A stretch of 64,000 nucleotides of DNA from Paenibacillus sp. sptzw28 (GTDB lineage Bacteria > Bacillota > Bacilli > Paenibacillales > Paenibacillaceae). The notes beneath the pieces are model-generated. The model saw only the letters and a program-made list of their open reading frames with translations, was not told the DNA's origin and made no database searches. Both the position numbers and the translations under genes were made by a program. Positions 28,857-37,595 of this stretch are shown one piece after another; position 1 is the first letter of the stretch; every line of letters begins with the position of its first letter. The stretch spans positions 1,817,501 through 1,881,500 of the forward strand of contig NZ_CP080545.1 of NCBI RefSeq assembly GCF_019550795.1. Direction: 5' to 3'.

Positions 28857-28912
28857 ACACAATATATTGATATCACTTAACTAAATTACACCAATATATA
28901 GTGGTGTGTCAA
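28857..28912 (-). promoter_or_regulatory. nrdA promoter with tandem NrdR boxes
   Basis: Two matches to the NrdR box core CwATATATwG: CAATATATTG at 28860-28869 and CAATATATAG at 28892-28901, 32 bp apart (about three helical turns). On the minus strand TTGACA (28912-28907) and TAATTT (28888-28883) form a promoter with an 18-base spacer; one box lies in the spacer and the other just downstream. This is the classic geometry of repression by NrdR. Confidence 0.85.
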
Positions 28913-29184
28913 GGCTATATCATTCGACAAACGGGACTCTTAAAGCGCCGGAAAAGGGTGTGAAAAGAGAATGAAAACGTATAGTTACGGCTTTTTTTTG
29001 CTGCCGGATTTCCCCTCTCCGCTCAAAACGTCCCTGAGAAATATTTGGAGTTATCATAAAATTTTCGGATTTGGAATTGGTACTGGTATGATAGGTTTAG
29101 TACACTTAAAGCTAGGCCAATTTTATAAATTATGAGTAAAGGTATTCGCTCTGCTTTCTAAGCTTTCCAAATGGAGAAACGGCA

Positions 29185-29248
29185 CTTTCGCGTGAGAAGG
29201 GTCCGGACTCAGCCAGGCGCGAAAGGACACCAGCGCCGGTCGTTCGCG
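29185..29248 (+). ncRNA. Possible structured leader ahead of ycnJ
   Basis: CTTTCGCG (29185-29192) can pair with CGCGAAAG (29218-29225), with an inner TGAG/CTCA stem. The same CGCGAA can instead pair with TTCGCG (29243-29248), so the two stems exclude each other. No known riboswitch class is recognised. The rest of the 500-base region 28809-29309 holds the nrd promoter and AT-rich sequence. Confidence 0.3.
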
Positions 29249-29309
29249 GAGGGCCAGCAGTTTCTTCTTGGGATCGGTCATCTATGAGAGGACGTGAAAT
29301 TCAACAGTT

Positions 29310-30968
29310 ATGATGTTTACTAAACGCAAGCTTCCCTCTATATCCGGAATATGCTCCGCTCTCGCCGTCTGCATGATTCTGTGCATGGCGTTGTTCGGGA
29401 TGCCGAAGACCGCCGATGCCCATGCTTTGCTCGAACAATCAGTGCCTGAACCGAATACAAGGCTGGACGGAAGTCCGCCGGCCGTTGAGCTGACATTCAA
29501 TGAATCGATCGAGTCGCAGGTCGGTTCGCTCGAGGTGCTGGATTCCAAATCGCATTCGGTTACGGCCAATGAACCAGTCGCGAGCACCGACCATAAATCG
29601 TTGAAGCTTCTGCTGCCGAAGCTCGGCGAAGGCGTGTACACCGTTTCTTATCAAATTATTTCGGCGGACGGTCATCCCGTCAGCGGCTCCTATGTATTTG
29701 TCGTGGGCAATCCCCCCGAAGGGAAGGATGCATCCTCGTTCGACCCGCATAAGGAGCTCGGTCATGAAGGGCACAGCGCTTCTACACAGCTGACCACCGG
29801 GGAGTTTATTCTCTATGCGGTGCGGATCGCTTATTATGCCGCGCTGCTGATAGCCGCGGGAATGATGATTTGGTCGGTATTGCTGCCGCGCGGAGCAGAC
29901 GGGACGTTCGCCGCCGCTCTGCGCAAATGGGAGCTGCCTGGAATGCGAACGCTGACGGTAGCTGCGCTGCTCTATGTTTTTGTCCATGCCCGCGAAATCC
30001 TGCAGGGCTATCCCGCGGACGAGTATAACCGGTTGTTCCTGTTAACATCGATTGGCCGTGAATGGATCGCCCTGGTGCTGCTTGTGTTTGCGGGGTTCGG
30101 CGTACTGAGGCTTGGACGGCCGTTCAGGGCGGTCTGGGCGGCGGCCGTGCTTAGCCTTGAGAGCTGGAGCGGACACGCCGTCGTATTTAAACCGGTGGCG
30201 CTGACGGTGCTCTTTGACTTTATTCATCTTGCGGCTGCGGCTGTGTGGGCCGGCGGCTTCGTCCTGCTGCTTACGCTCTGGTTTGCCGACCGGAAGGATG
30301 CGGGGCGTTTTGCTGTCATATTCTCGAAGGCGGCACTTTTGTCTATCTCGGCTCTCGTCGTCACGGGCATAGGCATGACACTGCTTTTCCTGCCTTCCTT
30401 GCAATACTTATTTTACACGTCATGGGGAACGCTTCTACTGGTAAAATCAGGCCTCGTACTCATTGTGCTCGTTGTCGGAGGAATCCTTCATCTGCGGATC
30501 AGGCGCGGCGATCTTCCCGCCTCCGCGCTGCTGCGCATGGACGGAGCGTTAATGGCCCTCATAATAACTATTGCTGCGCTCTTCACTTATATCAGCCCTT
30601 TGCCGGCCAATGAACCGGTATCGTACCATAAAATGGGCGAAGAAATGCATTTGACGCTGAGAATTTCGCCGAACAGGCCCGGTGTCAATCAATTTATCGT
30701 CAAGGTATGGCTGCCGGACAAGGTCGGCCAGCCGAAGTCGATCATTTTGCGGCTGCGTTCCGAGGACCGCAAGGAGCTGGGGCCGATCGACATACCGGTA
30801 AAGCCGTATGAGGACAAAGAAATTACGTCTTTTGACGGGTATGTGAAAGCCGCTTACAGCGCCGAAGGACCTTTCATTCCTTTTGCCGGACGCTGGATGG
30901 CGGAAATTAGGGTAATGGACAAGGACGATAACGAGAAGGTGGAACAATACGAGTTCCGCAATTATTGA
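29310..30968 (+). CDS. ycnJ: CopC-CopD fusion copper protein (YcnJ-like)
   Basis: A 552-residue membrane protein. A signal peptide ends at TADA, leaving a mature N-terminal His38 followed by a CopC domain (to about residue 130) with GVYTVSYQIISADGHPVSG; N-terminal His plus an internal His is the CopC copper site. After a linker come eight or so helices of CopD, then a C-terminal beta domain of about 110 residues. B. subtilis YcnJ has the same layout and is linked to copper acquisition. It precedes a two-component system and ycnI; this grouping suggests copper or redox control. Confidence 0.88.
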   Translation: MMFTKRKLPSISGICSALAVCMILCMALFGMPKTADAHALLEQSVPEPNTRLDGSPPAVELTFNESIESQVGSLEVLDSKSHSVTANEPVASTDHKSLKLLLPKLGEGVYTVSYQIISADGHPVSGSYVFVVGNPPEGKDASSFDPHKELGHEGHSASTQLTTGEFILYAVRIAYYAALLIAAGMMIWSVLLPRGADGTFAAALRKWELPGMRTLTVAALLYVFVHAREILQGYPADEYNRLFLLTSIGREWIALVLLVFAGFGVLRLGRPFRAVWAAAVLSLESWSGHAVVFKPVALTVLFDFIHLAAAAVWAGGFVLLLTLWFADRKDAGRFAVIFSKAALLSISALVVTGIGMTLLFLPSLQYLFYTSWGTLLLVKSGLVLIVLVVGGILHLRIRRGDLPASALLRMDGALMALIITIAALFTYISPLPANEPVSYHKMGEEMHLTLRISPNRPGVNQFIVKVWLPDKVGQPKSIILRLRSEDRKELGPIDIPVKPYEDKEITSFDGYVKAAYSAEGPFIPFAGRWMAEIRVMDKDDNEKVEQYEFRNY

Positions 30969-31004
30969 TTAATGTATCTTTCAAATCGCGGAGGGGTGGA
31001 TGTG

Positions 31005-31871
31005 ATGCCGTACAAACGGATCAAATGGCTCATACTGTGGATACCGACTGTGACGATCGCATTATGGGAATATGTGCGGCACGTTTTTCTTCTGCCTTAT
31101 GTATCGATGGACCTTGGCAATGCGCTTGCTCCGGTCATTATTCTGGCGGTGACGGCGACGCTCGGGCTCAAGCTGTTTCGGATGCTCGAGCAAACAAGCG
31201 AGCTGCTTCAGCAGGAGAGGGCGGCCAAAGCCGCGTTCATGGAGCGGGAACAGCTGGCGCGTGAGCTTCACGACGGCATTTCGCAATCGTTGTTTCTGCT
31301 GTCGGTCAAGCTGGATAAGCTTGAGCACGCTCAAGGCAGCGAGCATGTGAAAGAAACGGCCGGACAAATTCGCCAGACGGTGCGTCATGTGTATGAAGAT
31401 GTTCGGCAATGGATAGATAGTCTGCGCAGCGAGCCGTCCAGGACAGCCGTGCAGTGGATGGATGCCGTACGCGAGATGGCGGAAGAACTTCGGCGCGGAG
31501 GGCTGCAGGTCGAGCTGGATTGGAGGCTCTCGGACAGCAGGCTTACGGGCAAAGAGAAGATAGAGCTGCTGTCTATAGTAAGGGAAGCGATGCTGAATGT
31601 GCAGAAACACGCCTGCGCAGCGCGCCTGACGGTACGCGCAACTCCTGAACCGGCCGCAGAAGACGGGGCATTCAGCTGCACGGTTGAGGATGACGGAGTC
31701 GGAGCGGAGGAAAGCCGATTGGCTGCCAAAGGCCGCTACGGCGTAAGAATGATGAGGGACCGCGCGGCAGCGATGGGATGGAATTTCGCCATCCGCCGAA
31801 TTGATAAGCGTGAGGACGGACTTCAAAGCGGTACAGTTGTCGAGGTCACGAAGACAAGAGCGCGCGAATGA
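31005..31871 (+). CDS. Histidine kinase, NarL/LiaS type (HisKA_3)
   Basis: A 288-residue sensor kinase with two N-terminal membrane helices and almost no extracytoplasmic domain, a short coiled coil, the dimerisation helix with phospho-acceptor His89 (ARELHDGISQSLF), and an HATPase domain (IVREAMLNVQKHA, EDDGVGAEE, GRYGVRMMRDRA). The lack of a sensor domain suggests a membrane-embedded signal or a partner protein such as the neighbouring YcnJ or YcnI (inference). GGAGGGGT supports ATG 31005. It pairs with the response regulator 30 bases downstream. Confidence 0.9.
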   Translation: MPYKRIKWLILWIPTVTIALWEYVRHVFLLPYVSMDLGNALAPVIILAVTATLGLKLFRMLEQTSELLQQERAAKAAFMEREQLARELHDGISQSLFLLSVKLDKLEHAQGSEHVKETAGQIRQTVRHVYEDVRQWIDSLRSEPSRTAVQWMDAVREMAEELRRGGLQVELDWRLSDSRLTGKEKIELLSIVREAMLNVQKHACAARLTVRATPEPAAEDGAFSCTVEDDGVGAEESRLAAKGRYGVRMMRDRAAAMGWNFAIRRIDKREDGLQSGTVVEVTKTRARE

Positions 31872-31901
31872 TCAAGGGGAAGCTGAAAAGGGGATAGCGG
31901 G

Positions 31902-32630
31902 ATGACCGGAGAGAAAAGGATACGCGTACTGCTGGCTGATGACCATCCGCACGGCCGGGAAGGCATGCGGGAGATTGTAGGGATCGATCCCGCCTTTGAA
32001 ATTGTCGGGGAAGCGGCCGACGGCCAACAGGCGGTACTGCTTGCGGCGGAGAAGAGCCCGGATCTAGTGCTGATGGATATTAACATGCCGGTCATGAACG
32101 GAATGGAGGCCACGCAGCATATCAAAGCGATCGATCCCCGCATCAAAATCGTAATGGTGACCGTTTCGGGCGAGATTACCGATTTGTTCGAAGCGATCAA
32201 ACGCGGTGCTCAGGGCTACTTGCTCAAAAACCTGTTGCCCTCCTCATGGATCGAGTACCTGCGCGCAGTCGCGATCGACGAAGCGCCACTCTCGAAGGAG
32301 CTCGCGTTTCGGCTGCTGCAGGAGTTCGGAGGCAGACAGCCCGGGGTAAAGCCATCTTCCACATCATCAGATGGGGTAGAAGGCACAAAGTGGAACCGGG
32401 CGCAGCACGGCAGTGCGGGAACCGACGGCAAGTCGCCGCTAACACAGCGCGAGCGCGAAGTGCTCGAGCGGGTCGCATCCGGCGACTCGAATCGGCAGAT
32501 CGCGGAAGGCTTTGGCCTGTCCGAGCACACTGTGAAAAACCATCTCAAAAACATTTTGCAGAAGCTTCATCTCGACAACCGTGTGCAGCTCACGCGTTAT
32601 GCGCTGGAAAAAGGGCTGCTGAACCGTTAA
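31902..32630 (+). CDS. LuxR-family response regulator
   Basis: A 242-residue NarL/LuxR-type regulator. The receiver domain has acidic residues in LLADDHP and the phospho-acceptor Asp59 in LVLMDINMPVMNG. It is joined by a Ser/Gly-rich linker of about 40 residues (longer than usual) to a C-terminal LuxR helix-turn-helix (LTQREREVLERVASG, NRQIAEGFGLSEHTVKNHL). Cognate to the upstream kinase, and likely to control ycnJ and/or ycnI. Confidence 0.92.
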   Translation: MTGEKRIRVLLADDHPHGREGMREIVGIDPAFEIVGEAADGQQAVLLAAEKSPDLVLMDINMPVMNGMEATQHIKAIDPRIKIVMVTVSGEITDLFEAIKRGAQGYLLKNLLPSSWIEYLRAVAIDEAPLSKELAFRLLQEFGGRQPGVKPSSTSSDGVEGTKWNRAQHGSAGTDGKSPLTQREREVLERVASGDSNRQIAEGFGLSEHTVKNHLKNILQKLHLDNRVQLTRYALEKGLLNR

Positions 32631-32774
32631 GGGCGCCACGTATCTGTCACAATCTTATAGCCCTATCGAGTCATGTTAAGCTTTCGGCACAACGGTATAA
32701 TAAGCGTGCATTACAGACAAGGGATCGTAAATCAACCGGGAAAAAGCACGTATTCTGTTAGGGGGCAAACTGAG

Positions 32775-33467
32775 ATGATTCAAAGGAAAAAATGGCCGGT
32801 CGCCGGTATCGCGTTACTTTCGCTATTCTTGTTCGCCGGCCTTGCGAGCGCACATGTTACGGTGCAGCCGAGCGAAACGAAACAGGGCAGCTACGAGGTG
32901 TTTACGGTACGCGTGCCGAGCGAGGAAGAAAACGTAACCACCAAATCAATCAGAGTAAAGGTTCCCGAGGGTGTTGCCGTCAGCAGGACACAGCCGAAGC
33001 CTGGCTGGAAAACGCAGCTGGAGACCGCCGCGGACGGAAGCATTACTTCCATTACATGGACGGCCGATGGTCCGGGACTTTCGCAAACTGAATTTGATGA
33101 ATTCCGCGTGCAGGGAAAAGTCGCTGCGGACGCCAAGGAGCTCATCTGGAAGGCTTACCAAACCTACAGCGACAACAAGGTCGTGGAGTGGACCGGTGCA
33201 GCCGGCTCGGACTATCCGGCTTCCGTTACGACCGTGATGGCCGGAACCGGCGGGAATGACGGCCACGGCGGCGCGTCGGCGCCTGCTGCGGACGGTGAAT
33301 CAGCGGCGGTGGCGTCTGACGGCCATGCTGCGGATACCGCAGCTGGAACTGCGGCGGGCAGCGGAAGCGGCACGATGGAAGCAGTAACGCTGGCGGTGAC
33401 GATAGCCGCGCTTGTCCTTTCAGTGGCGGCGCTGATTACAGCCTTGGCTAAGCGCCGCAAGGCTTAG
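32775..33467 (+). CDS. ycnI: YcnI family copper-binding protein (DUF1775)
   Basis: A 230-residue exported membrane-anchored protein. Cleavage after GLASA would leave His27 as the mature N-terminus (HVTVQPSETKQGSYEVFTVRVP), as in B. subtilis YcnI, where this His helps bind Cu(II). The DUF1775 domain spans about residues 27-160, then comes an Ala/Gly/Asp-rich linker, one membrane helix and a short KRRKA tail. GGGGGC lies 10 bases before ATG 32775. A TATAAT at 32696 may give it its own promoter. Confidence 0.9.
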   Translation: MIQRKKWPVAGIALLSLFLFAGLASAHVTVQPSETKQGSYEVFTVRVPSEEENVTTKSIRVKVPEGVAVSRTQPKPGWKTQLETAADGSITSITWTADGPGLSQTEFDEFRVQGKVAADAKELIWKAYQTYSDNKVVEWTGAAGSDYPASVTTVMAGTGGNDGHGGASAPAADGESAAVASDGHAADTAAGTAAGSGSGTMEAVTLAVTIAALVLSVAALITALAKRRKA

Positions 33468-33591
33468 GCCCATGCAGTGAAAGAAGCAAACCCAATGTTC
33501 AATAGCACAAGCGGTCTGCAGTGCACGCACAATACCGGCAAGAAGTTTTTTCATCCACAGCTTTGTTACAAGACCCATGCAAGCGCGGTGT

Positions 33592-33619
33592 TGCGAAGAC
33601 GCCGCGCTTTGCTTATAAT
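33592..33619 (+). promoter_or_regulatory. pheST promoter
   Basis: TTGCGA (33592-33597) and TATAAT (33614-33619) with a 16-base spacer, about 30 bases upstream of the T-box leader. Confidence 0.65.
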
Positions 33620-33647
33620 AGTTAATTAAGTAAGTTAGTGATACGAA

Positions 33648-33937
33648 CATGCATTGACGGAGATAAGTAGGCCGCATTTCGCGCACAGGGAGAAGACGCC
33701 GCAGATTGAGAGCGTCTTCGCAGGTCGAATGCCGCTGAAGTTCACTCCCGAGCAGACTCTTGAACGTGCGCACCGCGCGCCAGTAGGGAAGTCCGGGTTC
33801 CGGCCCGTTACAGCCGGCAAGAGGGATTGCAAGCTCTGGCGGCACAAAGGGTCATGCGGCGGCGGCAATCCGAATTTAGGGTGGTACCACGGTTCTTTCG
33901 TCCCTTACGGGGAGAGAGGGCCTTTTTATTTTGCACA
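33648..33937 (+). ncRNA. T-box riboswitch, phenylalanine specifier
   Basis: The T-box sequence AGGGTGGTACCACG is at 33878-33891, followed by a terminator stem (GGTTCTTTCGTCCC with GGGGAGAGAGGGCC) and T tract ending at about 33932. In stem I the AGTA motif is at 33666-33669, and the matching specifier loop on the 3' side contains TTC at 33741-33743, a Phe codon, which agrees with the downstream pheST. Uncharged tRNA-Phe should favour the antiterminator. Confidence 0.92.
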
Positions 33938-33954
33938 GAAGGGAATGGATGGCA

Positions 33955-34989
33955 ATGAAAGAACGACTGGAAGCATTGCGGACGGAGGCGCTGCAGGAGC
34001 TGCAGAATGCCCCTTCTCCGCAGCAGCTGAACGACCTGCGGGTCAAATATTTGGGCAAGAAGGGCGCTTTAACGGAGATATTGCGCGGCATGGGCGGCCT
34101 CAGCGCCGAAGAGCGTCCGGTTATCGGCCAAGTCGGCAACGAGGTTCGCGCGGCGATCGAGGAAGTGATTGAAGCGAAGCAAGCGGCATTCCAGCAGGCG
34201 GAGACCGAAAACCGGCTTCGCGAGGAGAAAATCGACGTGACGCTGCCGGGCAAACGTTTGCCCGCCGGTGCCGTCCACCCGCTGAACAAGATCGTGCAGG
34301 AGATTGAAGATATTTTCATTGGGCTCGGCTATACCGTTGCGGAAGGTCCTGAGGTTGAGACGGATTATTTCAACTTTGAGGCTCTCAATCTGCCGAAGGA
34401 CCATCCGGCACGCGATATGCAGGATTCGTTCTATATTACGGACGACATATTGATGCGCACGCAAACGTCGCCGGTGCAGGTGCGGACGATGAAGGCGATG
34501 AACGGCAAGACTCCGGTGAAGGTTATTTGTCCGGGCAAAGTATACCGCCGTGACGATGATGACGCTACGCATTCGTTCCAGTTCAACCAGATTGAAGGGC
34601 TCGTGGTGGGGCCTAACATCAGAATGAGCGATCTGAAGGGGACGCTTCTGCAGTTCGCGCAGCTCATGTTCGGCAAACAGGCTCAGATTCGTCTGCGTCC
34701 GAGCTTCTTTCCTTTCACCGAGCCGAGCGCCGAGGTTGATATAAGCTGTTCGCAATGCGGCGGTCACGGCTGCCGGATGTGCAAGCATACCGGCTGGCTT
34801 GAAATACTCGGCTGCGGCATGGTTCACCCGCGCGTGCTTGAAATGGGCGGCTACGACCCAAATGAGGTGAGCGGCTTTGCATTCGGTATGGGCGTGGAAC
34901 GTATCGCTCTGCTCAAATACGATATCGACGACATTCGTCATTTCTACACGAACGATCTGCGCTTCTTAAGCCAGTTTGTCCGAATGTAA
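33955..34989 (+). CDS. pheS: Phenylalanyl-tRNA synthetase alpha subunit
   Basis: A 344-residue catalytic subunit, the same length as B. subtilis PheS. It has an N-terminal coiled coil (about residues 1-90) and the class II core: motif 2 region [18 protein letters not shown], the strand [13 protein letters not shown], a Cys-rich turn ([12 protein letters not shown]) and motif 3 [20 protein letters not shown] at 33938 serves the start; ATG 33955 aligns with the family N-terminus, and 33949 is an alternative. Controlled by the T-box. Confidence 0.96.
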   Translation: MKERLEALRTEALQELQNAPSPQQLNDLRVKYLGKKGALTEILRGMGGLSAEERPVIGQVGNEVRAAIEEVIEAKQAAFQQAETENRLREEKIDVTLPGKRLPAGAVHPLNKIVQEIEDIFIGLGYTVAEGPEVETDYFNFEALNLPKDHPARDMQDSFYITDDILMRTQTSPVQVRTMKAMNGKTPVKVICPGKVYRRDDDDATHSFQFNQIEGLVVGPNIRMSDLKGTLLQFAQLMFGKQAQIRLRPSFFPFTEPSAEVDISCSQCGGHGCRMCKHTGWLEILGCGMVHPRVLEMGGYDPNEVSGFAFGMGVERIALLKYDIDDIRHFYTNDLRFLSQFVRM

Positions 34990-35005
34990 TTGGGGGGCCA
35001 ATAAA

Positions 35006-37450
35006 ATGAACGTATCTTATAAATGGTTAAGCGAATATGTGGACTTGCACGGCTATACCGGCGGACAGCTGGCGGAGCTGATGACAAGCGGAGGCATTGA
35101 AATCGATGTAGTGGAAAGCCGTAATAAAGGTGTGACCGGTGTGGTCGTTGGGCTCGTGCTGACCCGTGAGAAGCACCCGGATGCCGATAAACTAAGCGTC
35201 TGCACGGTGGATGTCGGAGGAAACGAACCGCTGCAGATCGTTTGCGGCGCGAAGAATGTAGCTGCGGGGCAGCTTGTTCCGGTGGCGACGGTCGGCGCGA
35301 AGCTGCCGGGTGATTTTGCCATTAAACGGGCAAAGCTGCGCGGGGTGGAGTCGCAGGGAATGATTTGTTCCGCCAAGGAGCTTGGCCTGAACGAAAAGCT
35401 GCTGCCTAAGGAGCAGCAGGAGGGCATTCTCGTACTCCCGGAAGGAACGCCTGTCGGCGAGTCGATCCTGAACGTGCTTGCCATTGACGATGAAGTGCTG
35501 GAGCTGGATCTCACGCCCAACCGCTCGGACTGCCTGAGTATGCTCGGAGTCGCCTATGAAGTTGGCGCGCTGACCGGGCGGCAGGTAAAGCTTCCGGACA
35601 ACCGGGTAAGCGATTCGGCGGAGCAAGCATCATCCCGCGTAACGGTCCGCATTGAAGCGCCGGAGCAATGCACGCATTACGCGGCGCGTTACATTAAAGG
35701 CGTGAAGATCGGTCCGGCGCCGCTGTGGATGCAAAACCGTCTCATGGCGGCCGGGATTCGCCCGATCAACAACGTAGTCGATATTACTAACTTCGTAATG
35801 CTTGAATATGGTCAGCCGCTTCATGCTTTCGACGCGGACAAGGTAGAAGGCGGACGCATAGTGGTGCGCCTTGCCCGCGAAGGCGAGACGATGGTCACGC
35901 TTGACGATCAGGAACGCAGGCTTGAGCCCCACATGCTGCTTATTACAGACGGGGAGCGGCCGATTGCCCTGGCAGGTGTCATGGGTGGAGCGACCTCAGA
36001 GGTGACGGGCGAAACGGTCAATATTTTGCTCGAGTCGGCGCGCTTCGACGGCAGTACGGTGCGTAAAACATCGCGTCAGATCGGTTTGCGGTCGGAATCG
36101 AGCATACGCTTCGAGAAAGGCGTCGATCCCGCGCGCGTTATTCCGGCGCTGGACCGGGCGGCCTCGCTCATGGGGCGATTGGCCGATGGTCATGTACTGG
36201 AAGGCGTCGCCCAGTCGGTCCCTTCGAAGCCTGAGCATGCGGTCGTAACCGTTTCGCTGGACAAAATTAACCGTTACTTGGGAACCGAGCTGTCAATGCT
36301 GGAGACGGAGACGATTTTCTCGCGGCTGCAGTTCCCATTCGAGGTATCCGGTGATGGAGTGTTCGCCGTGAATGTCCCTTCGCGGCGCGGCGATATTACG
36401 CGCGACGTCGATTTAATCGAAGAAGTCGCGCGGTTATACGGCTATGACAATATTCCGACTACTGCAATCGAAGGGGCTTCGACGCCGGGCGCTCTTACCA
36501 AGCCGCAGGCTATTCGCCGCGAGCTGCGCAAACGGCTTACGGATGCCGGGCTGACCGAGATTATCTCCTACTCGTTCACGCACCCGGATCGTACGAAGCT
36601 GCTTCCGGCGCTTACCGGAGATGCGGTCCAGCCTGTGCGTCTCTCTCTCCCTATGAGCGAAGACCGCAGCGTGCTGCGCACGAGCCTGCTTCCGCAGATG
36701 CTTGAAACCGCCGTATATAACCGAAACCGCAAGAACGATAACCTGTCGATATTCGAAATCGGCAGTGTCTTCCATACCGACGAAACAGAGCTTACGCGAC
36801 TTCCGCACGAGAAACACAGGCTTGCAGTGCTCCTCACCGGCAATCGTGTTGAAGCGGCATGGAACCGCAAAGCGGAACCTGTCGATTTCTACGATGTGAA
36901 GGGCGTCCTCGAAACGATAGCGGATGTTCTCGGCGTGAGCGGACTGATAGGATACGAACCTGCCGAGCCGGAGCATATGCATCCAGGCCGCACAGCTGCG
37001 GTTGTGTTTCAGAACGAGCGTGGTCCGGAGACGATCGGCTATCTCGGCCAGCTTCATCCGACTCTCCAGCTGGAGCATGGTCTTGGCGATGTTTATGTGA
37101 TGGAACTCGAGCTTGAACCGCTTTACGATCAGGCGGATTTCAAAATTACGTATCAAGTGCTCCCGCGTTATCCGGCCATGCAGCGTGACATTGCGCTCCT
37201 GCTGGACCGCGAAGTGGAAGCCGGCAAGCTACTTGAAACGGTGCGCGAAACGGCAGGCGCGCTTCTCGAGTCGGTGGACATATTCGACGTCTACACTGGC
37301 GAGAAGCTCGGGGCTGAGAAGAAAAGCGTGGCATTGTCGCTTATTTACCGGCACGCCGACCGGACGCTCACCGATGAAGAGGTAACGGAGCTGCACCATG
37401 GGGTCGTAACAAAATTGGAACAATCTTTTGCCGCGGAATTGCGTAAATAG
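35006..37450 (+). CDS. pheT: Phenylalanyl-tRNA synthetase beta subunit
   Basis: 814 residues of full length. An N-terminal EMAP-like tRNA-binding domain (VVGLVLTREKHPDADKL, VCGAKN), B3/B4 editing domain, B5 domain, class II-like core (RYPAMQRDIALLLD) and C-terminal anticodon-binding FDX domain. It starts 17 bases after pheS behind TGGGGGG and forms an alpha2-beta2 enzyme with PheS. Confidence 0.96.
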   Translation: MNVSYKWLSEYVDLHGYTGGQLAELMTSGGIEIDVVESRNKGVTGVVVGLVLTREKHPDADKLSVCTVDVGGNEPLQIVCGAKNVAAGQLVPVATVGAKLPGDFAIKRAKLRGVESQGMICSAKELGLNEKLLPKEQQEGILVLPEGTPVGESILNVLAIDDEVLELDLTPNRSDCLSMLGVAYEVGALTGRQVKLPDNRVSDSAEQASSRVTVRIEAPEQCTHYAARYIKGVKIGPAPLWMQNRLMAAGIRPINNVVDITNFVMLEYGQPLHAFDADKVEGGRIVVRLAREGETMVTLDDQERRLEPHMLLITDGERPIALAGVMGGATSEVTGETVNILLESARFDGSTVRKTSRQIGLRSESSIRFEKGVDPARVIPALDRAASLMGRLADGHVLEGVAQSVPSKPEHAVVTVSLDKINRYLGTELSMLETETIFSRLQFPFEVSGDGVFAVNVPSRRGDITRDVDLIEEVARLYGYDNIPTTAIEGASTPGALTKPQAIRRELRKRLTDAGLTEIISYSFTHPDRTKLLPALTGDAVQPVRLSLPMSEDRSVLRTSLLPQMLETAVYNRNRKNDNLSIFEIGSVFHTDETELTRLPHEKHRLAVLLTGNRVEAAWNRKAEPVDFYDVKGVLETIADVLGVSGLIGYEPAEPEHMHPGRTAAVVFQNERGPETIGYLGQLHPTLQLEHGLGDVYVMELELEPLYDQADFKITYQVLPRYPAMQRDIALLLDREVEAGKLLETVRETAGALLESVDIFDVYTGEKLGAEKKSVALSLIYRHADRTLTDEEVTELHHGVVTKLEQSFAAELRK

Positions 37451-37463
37451 GCAGGAGATGCCC

Positions 37464-37521
37464 GAAGCCGCATCGAATTAGTTCTCTTACGAACCGATAT
37501 CGATGCGGCTTCGTTTGTTTT
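37464..37521 (+). terminator. Terminator of pheST
   Basis: The 13-base arms GAAGCCGCATCGA and TCGATGCGGCTTC pair perfectly, with an inner GTTC/GAAC stem, followed by GTTTGTTTT. Confidence 0.9.
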
Positions 37522-37595
37522 GTAGCCGAAATTTTAACATTCTTATGCTTTCGAAGCCCGGTTTCTTCGAAAACTTTATAGGAGGATATGCCCTC

